DNA from: Ramlibacter sp.
GTDB taxonomy: Bacteria; Pseudomonadota; Gammaproteobacteria; Burkholderiales; Burkholderiaceae_C
DNA: 6,070 bases
NCBI GenBank assembly: GCA_025351615.1
Contig: JANXVP010000392.1
Location: forward strand, 1-6,070
Reading direction: 5' to 3'
In this document: positions 1-5,953 of the stretch, one piece after another
Numbering within the stretch: the first letter of the stretch is position 1
Layout of the letters: the number at the start of each line of letters is the position of its first letter
Notes under the pieces: generated by a model
What the model saw: only the letters and a program-made list of their open reading frames with translations
Told to the model about the DNA's origin: nothing
The model's database searches: none
Program-made: the position numbers and the translations under genes

Positions 1-147
1 GAAGGCGATCTGATCGACTACCAGCCTTGCGGTGGCACCCACGTCGCCAATACAGCGGAGATCGGCCAAGTGGTCGTGACCAAAATCGAGAAAAAGAGCG
101 CCACGACCCGGCGCGTCGTGCTCGGTTTCGCGTCCGCCGGAACTTAA
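1..147 (+). CDS. Alanyl-tRNA editing protein (AlaX/AlaRS editing-domain family), C-terminal fragment
   Basis: This is the last 48 codons of a gene that begins before the window; frame 1 is open from base 1 to the TAA at 145-147. The visible part contains the Cys-Gly-Gly-Thr-His motif (window residues 10-14), followed by an E-I-G stretch and a K-I-E-K-K-S basic segment. In the AlaX and AlaRS editing family, this CxxxH motif supplies two zinc ligands of the site that hydrolyses Ser-tRNA(Ala) or Gly-tRNA(Ala), a cytoplasmic proofreading activity. The chain stops about 30 residues after the motif, which fits a stand-alone AlaX-type trans-editing protein better than full-length AlaRS, where a long C-terminal domain follows. 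The N-terminal HxxxH zinc motif lies outside the window, so the call rests on this tail only. It ends 28 bases before the next gene and may be transcribed with it. Confidence 0.75.
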   Translation, partial: EGDLIDYQPCGGTHVANTAEIGQVVVTKIEKKSATTRRVVLGFASAGT

Positions 148-150
148 ACC

Positions 151-163
151 CATTCATTCATTC
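151..163. repeat. Short CATT tetranucleotide repeat in the spacer before dsbD
   Basis: Three CATT units plus one extra C fill half of the 28-base gap between the tRNA-editing gene and dsbD. The tract is too short to suggest phase variation by itself. It lies where a ribosome-binding site would be expected, and no good Shine-Dalgarno sequence is visible there; the nearest purine run is GAG at 169-171, only four bases before the GTG start. Confidence 0.6.
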
Positions 164-175
164 CGACTGAGTACT

Positions 176-2341
176 GTGGTCCAACACCTGAGCTTGCGCG
201 GCGCCTTCCTGTCAATTGTCCTGATACTGGCTTCGATCGGCCTGTCGCTGCCGGTCAGCGCGCAGGGCGGCGCCAAGAGCGTGGTGACCACCGAGCATGT
301 GCGGGCCGAGTTGATGGCGCATGCGCCTGAGGGCGTCGAGCCGGGCAAGCCGGTGTGGGTGGGGCTGCAATTGACGCATCAGCCCGAATGGCACACCTAC
401 TGGAAGAATTCCGGCGACTCCGGCCTGCCGACGCAGCTCACCTGGACGCTGCCAGCCGGCGTGACGGCTGGCGACATTGCCTGGCCGCTGCCGAAAAAGA
501 TTGCGATCGGCAACCTGGCCAACTACGGGTACGAAGGCACGGTGCTGTTGCCGGTGCCGCTAACGATCACGCCGGCGTTCAAGCCATCGCTGCTGGCCAG
601 CGATCTGGTCGTCAAGCTGAAGGCCAACTGGCTGGTCTGCCGCAAAGAATGCGTTCCGGAGGAAGGCGATTTCACGCTGCAGCTTCCGGTGCGCAGCACC
701 ACCGCGATCAACGCTGCCGCCTTCGATGCGGCGGCGAAGGCCCAGCCGCGGCCAGTCCTGAGTGGCACGCAAGGCGTCCTGCCCCCAGGCCATGTGCAGA
801 TCGAAGGCAACACGATCAAGTTGACGGTGCAGGGGCTGCCCGTGGCGCTGCGCGGCAGGAAGCTGGACCTGTTTCCCGAAACGCCTGAGGTCATCGAGAC
901 TGCCGCTGATTTTTCCCAAGGCTGGAGCGGCGCCGTCTGGACCGCGACCGTGCCCCTGGCCCAGCAGCGCAGCGGCAGCCCGCAAATGATGCCGTTCGTG
1001 CTGGCGGATGGCAGCCAGGGCTATCGCGTCGAACTCAGGGTGCTGGGCGAGTGGCCCAAGGTTGCGGCAGCACCCAGCGTGTCGCCGGAACTGGCAGCGG
1101 CCTTGCGCGGCAACGCCGGCGCGCCGCAGTCCCCACCATCGATCGGTTTCTTTGCGGCCCTGGCTGGCGCCCTTCTGGGCGGCCTGATCCTCAACCTGAT
1201 GCCGTGCGTGTTCCCGGTGCTGGCCATCAAGGTTGTCGGCTTCACCCGCCACGCAGCCGACCGCCGCAGCCATCGAATCAGTGGCATCGCCTACACCTTC
1301 GGAGTCGTGCTGTCCTTTGTCGCGCTGGGCGCCCTGGTGCTGGCATTGCGCGCGGCCGGCGAGCAACTGGGGTGGGGCTTCCAGCTGCAGTCGCCCGCCG
1401 TCGTGGCGACGCTGGCGGCCCTGTTCACCGTGATCGGCCTGAACCTGTCGGGCCTGTTCGAATTCGGCGCTTTCCTGCCCTCCAGACTGGCCTCGCTGGA
1501 GGCGCGCCATCCGGTCGCCAATTCGTTTCTGTCGGGCGTCCTCGCGGTGGCGATCGCCTCGCCTTGCACCGCGCCTTTCATGGGCGCCTCGCTGGGCCTG
1601 GCGATCGCGCTGCCCGCGGCGCAGGCATTGATGATCTTCGCGGCCATCGGGATCGGCATGGCGCTTCCGTACCTCGCCGCCAGCCTGGTGCCGGCGTTCT
1701 CGCGTCTGCTGCCCAGGCCCGGCGCGTGGATGGACATCTTTCGCAAGCTGATGGCTTTCCCGATGTTCGCCACCGTCGCCTGGCTGGTCTGGGTGCTGGG
1801 CCAGCAAAGCGGCATCGATGGCGCCGGCGCCTTGCTGGCCCTGCTGGTGGCGCTCGCAATGCTGATCTGGGCCTTGACGCTGAAGGGCCGTGCCCGCATC
1901 GTCGTCGCTGCCATCTCGATTGCCAGCCTCGCGCTGCTGGCCTGGACCGCCGGGCCCAGCATCACCCGGGCGCAGCCGGCGACGCCGCTGGCGGCGAACG
2001 CGCAGGGCTGGCAGGCCTGGCAGCCGGGACGCGTCGACCAGCTGCTCGCCTCCGGCCAGCCGGTGTTCGTGGATTTCACCGCGGCCTGGTGCGTGACTTG
2101 CCAGTACAACAAGAAGACGACGCTTTCCAATGCGAAGGTGCTGGCCGATCTCACGGCCAAGAACGTGACGCTGCTGCGCGCCGACTGGACGAGGCGCGAT
2201 CCCGCAATCACCGCGGCGCTGGGGCAGCTCGGGCGCAGCGGCGTCCCGGTGTATGTGTTTTACCAGCAGGGACGGGCTCCGGTGGTCCTGTCCGAGATCC
2301 TGGGCGTGGACGAGATCCGTTCGGTCATCGCCCGCTTGTGA
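176..2341 (+). CDS. dsbD: DsbD/ScsB-type thiol:disulfide interchange protein with C-terminal thioredoxin domain
   Basis: This 721-residue inner-membrane protein is expected to carry electrons from cytoplasmic thioredoxin to periplasmic thiols. A signal peptide covers about residues 1-30 (hydrophobic core 11-26, likely cleavage after VSA or SAQ). A periplasmic DsbD-N/ScsB-like beta domain follows (about 35-290), with a Cys155/Cys159 pair. A CcdA/DsbD membrane domain (about 322-595) has roughly eight spans and the two paired catalytic cysteines in NLMPC (Cys344) and SPCTAPF (Cys464). A periplasmic thioredoxin domain (about 605-721) has the WCVTC active site (Cys639, Cys642) and a cis-proline-type GVP (Pro691). 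All the redox cysteines expected of the relay are present. E. coli DsbD is much shorter (about 565 residues); the extra length is in the N-terminal domain, which looks more like ScsB, a copper-tolerance relative. The GTG start is weakly supported; TTG at 194 is an alternative that keeps the signal core. Confidence 0.9.
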   Translation: MVQHLSLRGAFLSIVLILASIGLSLPVSAQGGAKSVVTTEHVRAELMAHAPEGVEPGKPVWVGLQLTHQPEWHTYWKNSGDSGLPTQLTWTLPAGVTAGDIAWPLPKKIAIGNLANYGYEGTVLLPVPLTITPAFKPSLLASDLVVKLKANWLVCRKECVPEEGDFTLQLPVRSTTAINAAAFDAAAKAQPRPVLSGTQGVLPPGHVQIEGNTIKLTVQGLPVALRGRKLDLFPETPEVIETAADFSQGWSGAVWTATVPLAQQRSGSPQMMPFVLADGSQGYRVELRVLGEWPKVAAAPSVSPELAAALRGNAGAPQSPPSIGFFAALAGALLGGLILNLMPCVFPVLAIKVVGFTRHAADRRSHRISGIAYTFGVVLSFVALGALVLALRAAGEQLGWGFQLQSPAVVATLAALFTVIGLNLSGLFEFGAFLPSRLASLEARHPVANSFLSGVLAVAIASPCTAPFMGASLGLAIALPAAQALMIFAAIGIGMALPYLAASLVPAFSRLLPRPGAWMDIFRKLMAFPMFATVAWLVWVLGQQSGIDGAGALLALLVALAMLIWALTLKGRARIVVAAISIASLALLAWTAGPSITRAQPATPLAANAQGWQAWQPGRVDQLLASGQPVFVDFTAAWCVTCQYNKKTTLSNAKVLADLTAKNVTLLRADWTRRDPAITAALGQLGRSGVPVYVFYQQGRAPVVLSEILGVDEIRSVIARL

Positions 2342-2367
2342 CCCGCTCCCGTGCTGCGCCGTACACT
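2338..2367 (+). promoter_or_regulatory. Candidate leaderless promoter for the CoA-binding gene
   Basis: A -10-like TACACT (2362-2367) ends seven bases before the ATG at 2375. GTGACC (2338-2343) stands 18 bases upstream of it and matches TTGACA at four of six positions. It overlaps the dsbD stop codon. Transcription would start at or next to the A of ATG, giving a leaderless message, which would explain why no Shine-Dalgarno sequence is visible. This is inferred from spacing and sequence alone. Confidence 0.4.
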
Positions 2368-2374
2368 GGCGCGC

Positions 2375-2866
2375 ATGAACAGCATCAGCGAGCTGCGGCG
2401 CATCCTGTCCACCTGCAAGACCATCGCGGTGGTCGGCCTGTCGCCGCAGTGGCACCGTCCGAGCTTCTTTGCGGCCAAGTACATGCAGGGACATGGCTAC
2501 CGCATCGTTCCGATCAATCCGGGCGCCACGGAGATCCTCGGCCAGCCCAGCTACGCCAGCCTGACGGCCGCCGCCCAGGCGCTGGAGGCGGAGGGCCTGC
2601 GGATCGACATGGTGGACTGCTTCCGGAAAACAGACGACATCCCGCCGCTCGCCGACGAAGCAATTGCCATCGGTGCCCGCTGCCTGTGGCAGCAGATCGG
2701 CGTCGTCAACGAGACGGCCGCAAAGACAGCGCGCGACGCCGGACTTGACACCGTGCTGGACCGCTGCGTGAAGATCGAGCACGCACGCCTGTTCGGCGGC
2801 CTGGGCTGGGCCGGCGTGAACACGCAAGTGATCTCGTCGCACCGTCCGCGGCAGTTGCCTTACTGA
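2375..2866 (+). CDS. CoA-binding protein, YccU/CoA_binding_2 family
   Basis: This 163-residue cytoplasmic protein is a single Rossmann-fold CoA-binding domain, the size usual for the CoA_binding_2 family that includes E. coli YccU. The N-terminal strand and nucleotide loop are visible as IAVVGLSP (17-24), followed by W-H-R-P-S and a second strand ending in I-N-P-G. The later half has the family's conserved stretch with Trp-Gln-Gln-Ile-Gly, V-N-E, and D-R-C-V-K (Cys131). The biochemical role of the family is not settled; binding of CoA or acyl-CoA is the usual assignment. ATG 2375 is preferred over the in-frame GTG at 2351 because the domain begins directly after it and a -10-like hexamer lies between the two. 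The stop is seven bases before the metY start, so the two genes are probably cotranscribed and translationally coupled. Confidence 0.92.
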   Translation: MNSISELRRILSTCKTIAVVGLSPQWHRPSFFAAKYMQGHGYRIVPINPGATEILGQPSYASLTAAAQALEAEGLRIDMVDCFRKTDDIPPLADEAIAIGARCLWQQIGVVNETAAKTARDAGLDTVLDRCVKIEHARLFGGLGWAGVNTQVISSHRPRQLPY

Positions 2867-2873
2867 TCCAGCG

Positions 2874-4268
2874 ATGCAAAACGACAAGACAAGCAAAGAC
2901 CAGCAGGCTGGTGCCGACCACGTGGACGGGTTCGGCAAAGACCAGCAGGCTGGTGCCGACCACGCGTACGGGTTCGGCACCAGGGCCATCCACGCCGGTG
3001 CGGTGCCGGATCCGGTGACCGGCGCGCGCGCCACGCCCATCCACCAGACGACCAGCTTCGTGTTCGACTCCGCCGAGCACGCGGCCAGCCTGTTCAACCT
3101 CCAGACCTTCGGCAATGTCTACAGCCGCATCAGCAACCCGACCGTGGCGGTGCTGGAAGAGCGGGTGGCGTCACTGGAGGGCGGACGCGCCGCGCTGGCC
3201 TGCGCGACCGGAATGGCGGCGCAGATGACCGCGCTGCTGGCCATCCTCAAAACCGGCGACCACATCGTCGCGGCCTCCACGCTCTACGGCGGCAGCATCG
3301 GGCAGCTGGGCCTCGGCTTTTCACGGCTCGGCATCGAGACCACCTTCGTCGATCCGCAGGACCCGGACAACTTCCGGCGCGCCATCCGGCCCAACACGCG
3401 GGCCCTGTACGGAGAAACCATCGGCAATCCGCTGGTGAACGTGCTGGACATCGATGCGGTCGCCGCCATCGCGCACGAACACGGACTGCCGTTGATCATC
3501 GACAACACCGTCGCCAGCCCCTATCTCTGCACGCCGTTCGCATTCGGTGCCGACATCGTGGTCCACAGCGCCACCAAGTATCTAGGCGGCCACGGCACCA
3601 CGATGGCGGGCGTCCTGGTCGAATCCGGAAAGTTCGACTGGGGCTCGCCGCTGTCGAAAGACAAGTTTCCCGAGATGCTGGAGCCGAGCCGCGCTTATCA
3701 CGGCGTCAAGTTCTACGAGACCTTCGGCGACTTCGGCTACACGATGAAGGCACGGATGGAGGTGAACCGGACCTTCGGCGCCAGCCTGTCGCCGATGAAT
3801 GCGTGGCTGATCCTGCAGGGCGTCGAGACCCTGCACCTGCGAATGCAGGCGCATTGCCGCAATGCGCTGCGCGTCGCGCAATTTCTGAGCGACCACCCGC
3901 TGGTCAGCTGGGTCAACTATCCGGGACTGCCGCAGTCGCCGCATCACGCGCTGGCGAAAAAGCAGTTTCGCTCGGTCGACGGCGTCCCGGGCGCATCGGG
4001 CATCCTGACGTTCGGCATTCAGGCCGCGGATCCGGCGCGTGCGGGCGAACGCTTCATCGACGCCTGCGAATTCCTGAGCCACCTCGCCAACATCGGCGAC
4101 GCCAAGACGCTGGTGATTCATCCGGCTTCCACCACCCATCGCCAGCTCGACGAAGCCGAACTCCTGCGGGCCGGTGTCCGCCCCGACATGGTCCGGCTTT
4201 CCGTGGGGATTGAGGACGTGGACGACATCCTTTGGGATATCGGCCAGGCGCTGCGGCAGGCCATCTGA
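2874..4268 (+). CDS. metY: O-acetylhomoserine sulfhydrylase (aminocarboxypropyltransferase), PLP-dependent
   Basis: The product is a 464-residue cytoplasmic enzyme of the Cys/Met-metabolism PLP family. It converts O-acetyl-L-homoserine and sulfide to homocysteine and acetate, the direct sulfhydrylation route to methionine. Visible motifs are the core start [10 protein letters not shown] (33-42), Tyr83 in YSRISNPT (PLP phosphate and active-site region), Asp210 in IIDNT (pairs with the pyridine nitrogen), and Lys235 in HSATKYLGG (Schiff-base lysine). The long insert after the lysine, with Y-H-G-V-K-F and E-T-F-G-D-F-G-Y, is typical of MetY rather than MetB or Met[11 protein letters not shown] near the C-terminus is also characteristic. 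Compared with the usual 425-440 residues, it has about 30 extra N-terminal residues built from a duplicated 14-residue unit. No clear Shine-Dalgarno sequence precedes ATG 2874. GTG 2922 (codon 17) is an alternative start. Confidence 0.95.
   Translation: MQNDKTSKDQQAGADHVDGFGKDQQAGADHAYGFGTRAIHAGAVPDPVTGARATPIHQTTSFVFDSAEHAASLFNLQTFGNVYSRISNPTVAVLEERVASLEGGRAALACATGMAAQMTALLAILKTGDHIVAASTLYGGSIGQLGLGFSRLGIETTFVDPQDPDNFRRAIRPNTRALYGETIGNPLVNVLDIDAVAAIAHEHGLPLIIDNTVASPYLCTPFAFGADIVVHSATKYLGGHGTTMAGVLVESGKFDWGSPLSKDKFPEMLEPSRAYHGVKFYETFGDFGYTMKARMEVNRTFGASLSPMNAWLILQGVETLHLRMQAHCRNALRVAQFLSDHPLVSWVNYPGLPQSPHHALAKKQFRSVDGVPGASGILTFGIQAADPARAGERFIDACEFLSHLANIGDAKTLVIHPASTTHRQLDEAELLRAGVRPDMVRLSVGIEDVDDILWDIGQALRQAI
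2893..2976 (+). repeat. 42-bp tandem duplication in the first codons of metY
   Basis: Two adjacent 42-base units (2893-2934 and 2935-2976) match at 40 of 42 positions; the differences are T2923/C2965 and G2925/T2967. The unit is a multiple of three, so it encodes two in-frame 14-residue copies of [14 protein letters not shown]. Each unit contains the inverted repeat ACCAGC-AG-GCTGGT (2899-2912 and 2941-2954). The second copy runs directly into the conserved family start, so the first copy is probably the added one. Confidence 0.95.
2950..2983 (+). repeat. 10-bp perfect inverted repeat near the 5' end of metY
   Basis: CTGGTGCCGA (2950-2959) and TCGGCACCAG (2974-2983) are perfect reverse complements separated by 14 bases. 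The left arm occurs identically in the first 42-bp unit (2908-2917), so the same right arm could pair with either copy. The mRNA could therefore fold in alternative ways 30 to 110 bases after the start codon. A regulatory role is only a possibility, because the sequence also encodes protein. Confidence 0.7.
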
Positions 4269-4328
4269 TTGCGTGAGCGCGGCGTTCGCCCGCGCCGATT
4301 GCGCAACGCCGGACACGGCGACAAGTAG

Positions 4329-4454
4329 CTTTCTGGCTGCCAACGTTGCCACTGCGTCAAACTCGGCGCGGATGCGGCTTTCCAGAAGGGCGCCGACGTC
4401 GAGGCTTTTATCGATTACTGCTACGCCGTGGCGCAATCGCATCCGGGCAGCTGA
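4329..4454 (+). pseudogene. Decayed C-terminal end of a response-regulator receiver domain
   Basis: This frame is open from after the TAG at 4326-4328 to the TGA at 4452-4454. From about 4356 it reads like the end of a REC domain: a K-L-G-A-D stretch, A-F-Q-K-G in place of the usual FFDKS-type motif with the conserved lysine, and then V-E-A-F-I-D-Y-C leading to the terminus. A neighbouring frame (about 4325-4360) reads [12 protein letters not shown], which resembles the preceding strand and helix, suggesting a frameshift or small deletion near 4356-4360. No room exists for the rest of the domain between metY and this point, and there is no start codon or phosphoacceptor region. I infer a gene remnant. 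The family call comes from recognising a short motif, so it is tentative. Confidence 0.4.
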
Positions 4455-4477
4455 CCCTGCCGGCCCCCTGCGACAAT
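4451..4477 (+). promoter_or_regulatory. Candidate leaderless promoter for hemE
   Basis: GACAAT (4472-4477) ends five bases before the hemE ATG at 4483 and matches the -10 consensus at four of six positions. CTGACC (4451-4456), 15 bases upstream, matches TTGACA at four of six. The spacing is shorter than the usual 16-18. There is no Shine-Dalgarno sequence before hemE, so a transcript starting at or just before the ATG is plausible. The -35-like element overlaps the stop codon of the receiver-domain remnant. Confidence 0.4.
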
Positions 4478-4482
4478 GGGCC

Positions 4483-5574
4483 ATGAGTTTTCAATCTCTC
4501 CAGAACGACAGCTTTCTGCGCGCCTGCCAGCGGCAGTCCACTGCGCACACTCCGGTGTGGCTGATGCGGCAGGCCGGCCGTTACCTGCCGGAGTACCGCG
4601 CCACCCGCGCCCGCGCAGGCAGCTTCATGGGGCTGGCGACCAACGTCGACTACGCGACCGAGGTGACTTTGCAACCGCTGGAGCGCTATGCCCTGGACGC
4701 TGCCATCCTTTTTTCCGACATCCTCACGGTCCCCGACGCCATGGGGCTCGGGCTGAGTTTCGCCCTCGGCGAGGGTCCCCGCTTCGCCTCGCCGGTGCGG
4801 GACGAGGCTGCGGTCCGGGCGCTGGCCGTGCCTGACATGGACAAGCTGCGCTACGTGTTCGACGCGGTCACCTCGATCCGCCGCGCCCTGGCGGGCCGCG
4901 TGCCGCTGATCGGTTTTTCGGGCAGCCCCTGGACTTTGGCCTGCTACATGGTCGAAGGCGCCGGCTCGGACGATTACCGCCTGGTGAAGACCATGCTGTA
5001 CAGCCGCCCGGACCTGATGCACCGCATGCTGCAGGTCAACGCTGATTCCGTGGCGGCCTACCTGAATGCGCAGATCGAAGCCGGCGCGCAAGCCGTGATG
5101 TTGTTCGACAGCTGGGGCGGCGTTCTTGCCGATGGGGCATTCCAGGAATTCAGCCTGGCCTACACCGCACAGGTGCTGGCCCAGCTGCATCGAAGCTGGG
5201 ACGGGGCTTCCATTCCGCGCATCGTGTTCACCAAGGGCGGCGGCCCGTGGCTGGAGCAGATGGGACTGCTCGACTGCGAGGTGCTGGGGCTGGACTGGAC
5301 AGTGAACCTGGCGCGCGCCCGCGCCACGGTCGGCCAGCGGATGGCGCTGCAGGGCAACCTGGACCCGAACGTCCTTTTCGCGCCGCCCGCGCAGATCGAG
5401 GCGCAGACACGGGGGGTCCTGGACAGCTTTGGCCGGCCGCATACCGGTGCCGGGCAAGGCCCGACACATATCTTCAACCTGGGCCACGGCATCAACCAGC
5501 ACACGCCGCCGGAGCATGTGACGGCCCTCGTGGACACCGTGCATAGCTATTCGCGTCAGCAACGAAGCGCCTGA
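4483..5574 (+). CDS. hemE: Uroporphyrinogen decarboxylase
   Basis: The product has 363 residues, close to the 354 of E. coli HemE. It removes four carboxyl groups from uroporphyrinogen III to give coproporphyrinogen III, a cytoplasmic, cofactor-free step of haem synthesis. The family signatures are all visible: [16 protein letters not shown] (24-39, with Arg29 and Arg33), Asp79 in [28 protein letters not shown] with Tyr155, [26 protein letters not shown], and His335 in FNLGHGI. These include the arginines, aspartate, tyrosine and histidine known to line the active site. ATG 4483 is chosen because it places the conserved N-terminus at the normal distance. The frame stays open upstream to 4174, but that stretch lies across metY and the remnant and is not HemE-like. 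hemE next to priA is a familiar order in Burkholderiales, although here a 379-bp gap separates them. Confidence 0.98.
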   Translation: MSFQSLQNDSFLRACQRQSTAHTPVWLMRQAGRYLPEYRATRARAGSFMGLATNVDYATEVTLQPLERYALDAAILFSDILTVPDAMGLGLSFALGEGPRFASPVRDEAAVRALAVPDMDKLRYVFDAVTSIRRALAGRVPLIGFSGSPWTLACYMVEGAGSDDYRLVKTMLYSRPDLMHRMLQVNADSVAAYLNAQIEAGAQAVMLFDSWGGVLADGAFQEFSLAYTAQVLAQLHRSWDGASIPRIVFTKGGGPWLEQMGLLDCEVLGLDWTVNLARARATVGQRMALQGNLDPNVLFAPPAQIEAQTRGVLDSFGRPHTGAGQGPTHIFNLGHGINQHTPPEHVTALVDTVHSYSRQQRSA

Positions 5575-5661
5575 CAGCCGAGCCGAGCGCATGAGTGAAT
5601 TTCGTCATCAGGACCTTCCCTAGCAGACAAGGGACGCAAAAATTCCACTTGCCGGCTTGAC

Positions 5662-5670
5662 TTATGCACA
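5662..5670 (+). promoter_or_regulatory. DnaA box consensus match (TTATGCACA)
   Basis: This site fits TTATNCACA, the consensus bound by the initiator DnaA, at every fixed position. It lies 88 bases after the hemE stop codon and has the same orientation as the second box 187 bases downstream. A single 9-mer could occur by chance; the pair in one short gap makes function more likely. Confidence 0.45.
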
Positions 5671-5717
5671 AAAGTTTGGTTGCGGCACTGCACAACAGGC
5701 GCCTGGTACTCCGCCTT

Positions 5718-5764
5718 GCTATAAAACCCATAGCGAATGCAAGCCATTGATTTTATTGGGTTTA
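5718..5764. repeat. Overlapping inverted repeats, possible dispersed intergenic element
   Basis: GCTAT (5718-5722) and ATAGC (5730-5734) can form a small hairpin with a seven-base loop. AAACCCA (5724-5730) and TGGGTTT (5757-5763) can form a second, mutually exclusive stem, extendable by two pairs past a bulged A. A pyrimidine-rich stretch follows, so the second stem might work as a weak hemE terminator. The GCTAT...ATAGC core with a TTGATTTTAT stretch resembles repeats I recall from Comamonadaceae intergenic regions; that link is from memory and unverified. Confidence 0.4.
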
Positions 5765-5848
5765 TTTCTCTGCACTTTTTACGGGCATTCCAGCAGGAGC
5801 CTTGAGCCTCAACGCTTTGCGACGCTTCGGAGTGGGTTGTCAACAAAG

Positions 5849-5857
5849 TTATCCACA
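5849..5857 (+). promoter_or_regulatory. Perfect high-affinity-type DnaA box (TTATCCACA)
   Basis: This is the exact R1-type DnaA box sequence, 97 bases before the priA start. A 7-of-9 match (GTAGCCACA) lies on the opposite strand at 5863-5871, giving an inverted pair five bases apart. A TTGTCA hexamer at 5837-5842, five of six to a -35 element, lies just upstream. DnaA could bind here to regulate priA or mark a replication-related site; both ideas are inference. Confidence 0.55.
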
Positions 5858-5867
5858 AAAATTGTGG
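5853..5867. repeat. Palindrome CCACAA-AAA-TTGTGG overlapping the DnaA box
   Basis: Six-base arms, perfectly complementary, flank a central AAA. The left arm shares its first five bases with the end of the TTATCCACA box. It could be a dimeric-protein site or a consequence of two facing DnaA boxes. Confidence 0.6.
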
Positions 5868-5953
5868 CTACATCTTCAATCCATATAGAAATCAAAGACT
5901 TAGCCGATGTTTCGCCAGAACAACTCAACACAAGCGGCTAACCGCGCAATTTC

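Larger units (their letters stand above)
5575..5953. other. AT-rich hemE-priA intergenic region, no protein gene seen
   Basis: These 379 bases are distinctly AT-rich against the GC-rich genes around them: by direct count, 18 of 50 bases are G/C in 5741-5790 and 19 of 60 in 5841-5900. The reading frames in it lack family motifs and normal codon bias. It contains two perfect DnaA-box matches, a palindrome beside the second box, and overlapping inverted repeats at 5718-5764. No convincing rho-independent terminator follows hemE. The best weak promoter candidate for priA is TTGTGG (5862-5867), 16 bases, then TATAGA (5884-5889). Confidence 0.7.

Noticed and set aside
1051..2748. A 565-codon plus-strand frame overlapping dsbD and the CoA-binding gene
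   Set aside because: It is out of frame with two well-supported genes, is Arg/Gly/Ala-rich and has no family motif; a GC-driven shadow.
2867..2873. A SAM riboswitch or other methionine-responsive leader before metY
   Set aside because: Only seven bases separate metY from the preceding gene, so no leader fits.
560..3115. An 851-codon open frame on the minus strand, opposite dsbD, the CoA-binding gene and the start of metY
   Set aside because: It runs antisense to three genes with clear family motifs, is rich in Arg, Gln, His and Gly as expected of high-GC shadow frames, and shows no recognisable domain.
4277..4295. GCGCGG/CCGCGC stem after metY as a rho-independent terminator
   Set aside because: The six-base stem has a seven-base loop and no T-run follows, so it is more likely incidental GC-rich sequence.
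5627..5644. TCCCT/AGGGA hairpin after hemE as a terminator
   Set aside because: The stem is only five bases and is followed by an A-rich rather than T-rich stretch.
5657..5725. TTGACT at 5657 or TATAAA at 5720 as promoter elements for priA
   Set aside because: Neither has a partner hexamer at 15-19 bases; TATAAA lies inside the hairpin region and is more than 200 bases from the priA start.
5556..5858. A 100-codon minus-strand frame in the same gap
   Set aside because: It overlaps the end of hemE, its composition is unlike a gene, and no family resemblance is visible.
5657..5941. A 94-codon frame in the hemE-priA gap
   Set aside because: It starts with TTG, has no ribosome-binding site or known motif, and spans both DnaA boxes and the inverted repeats.
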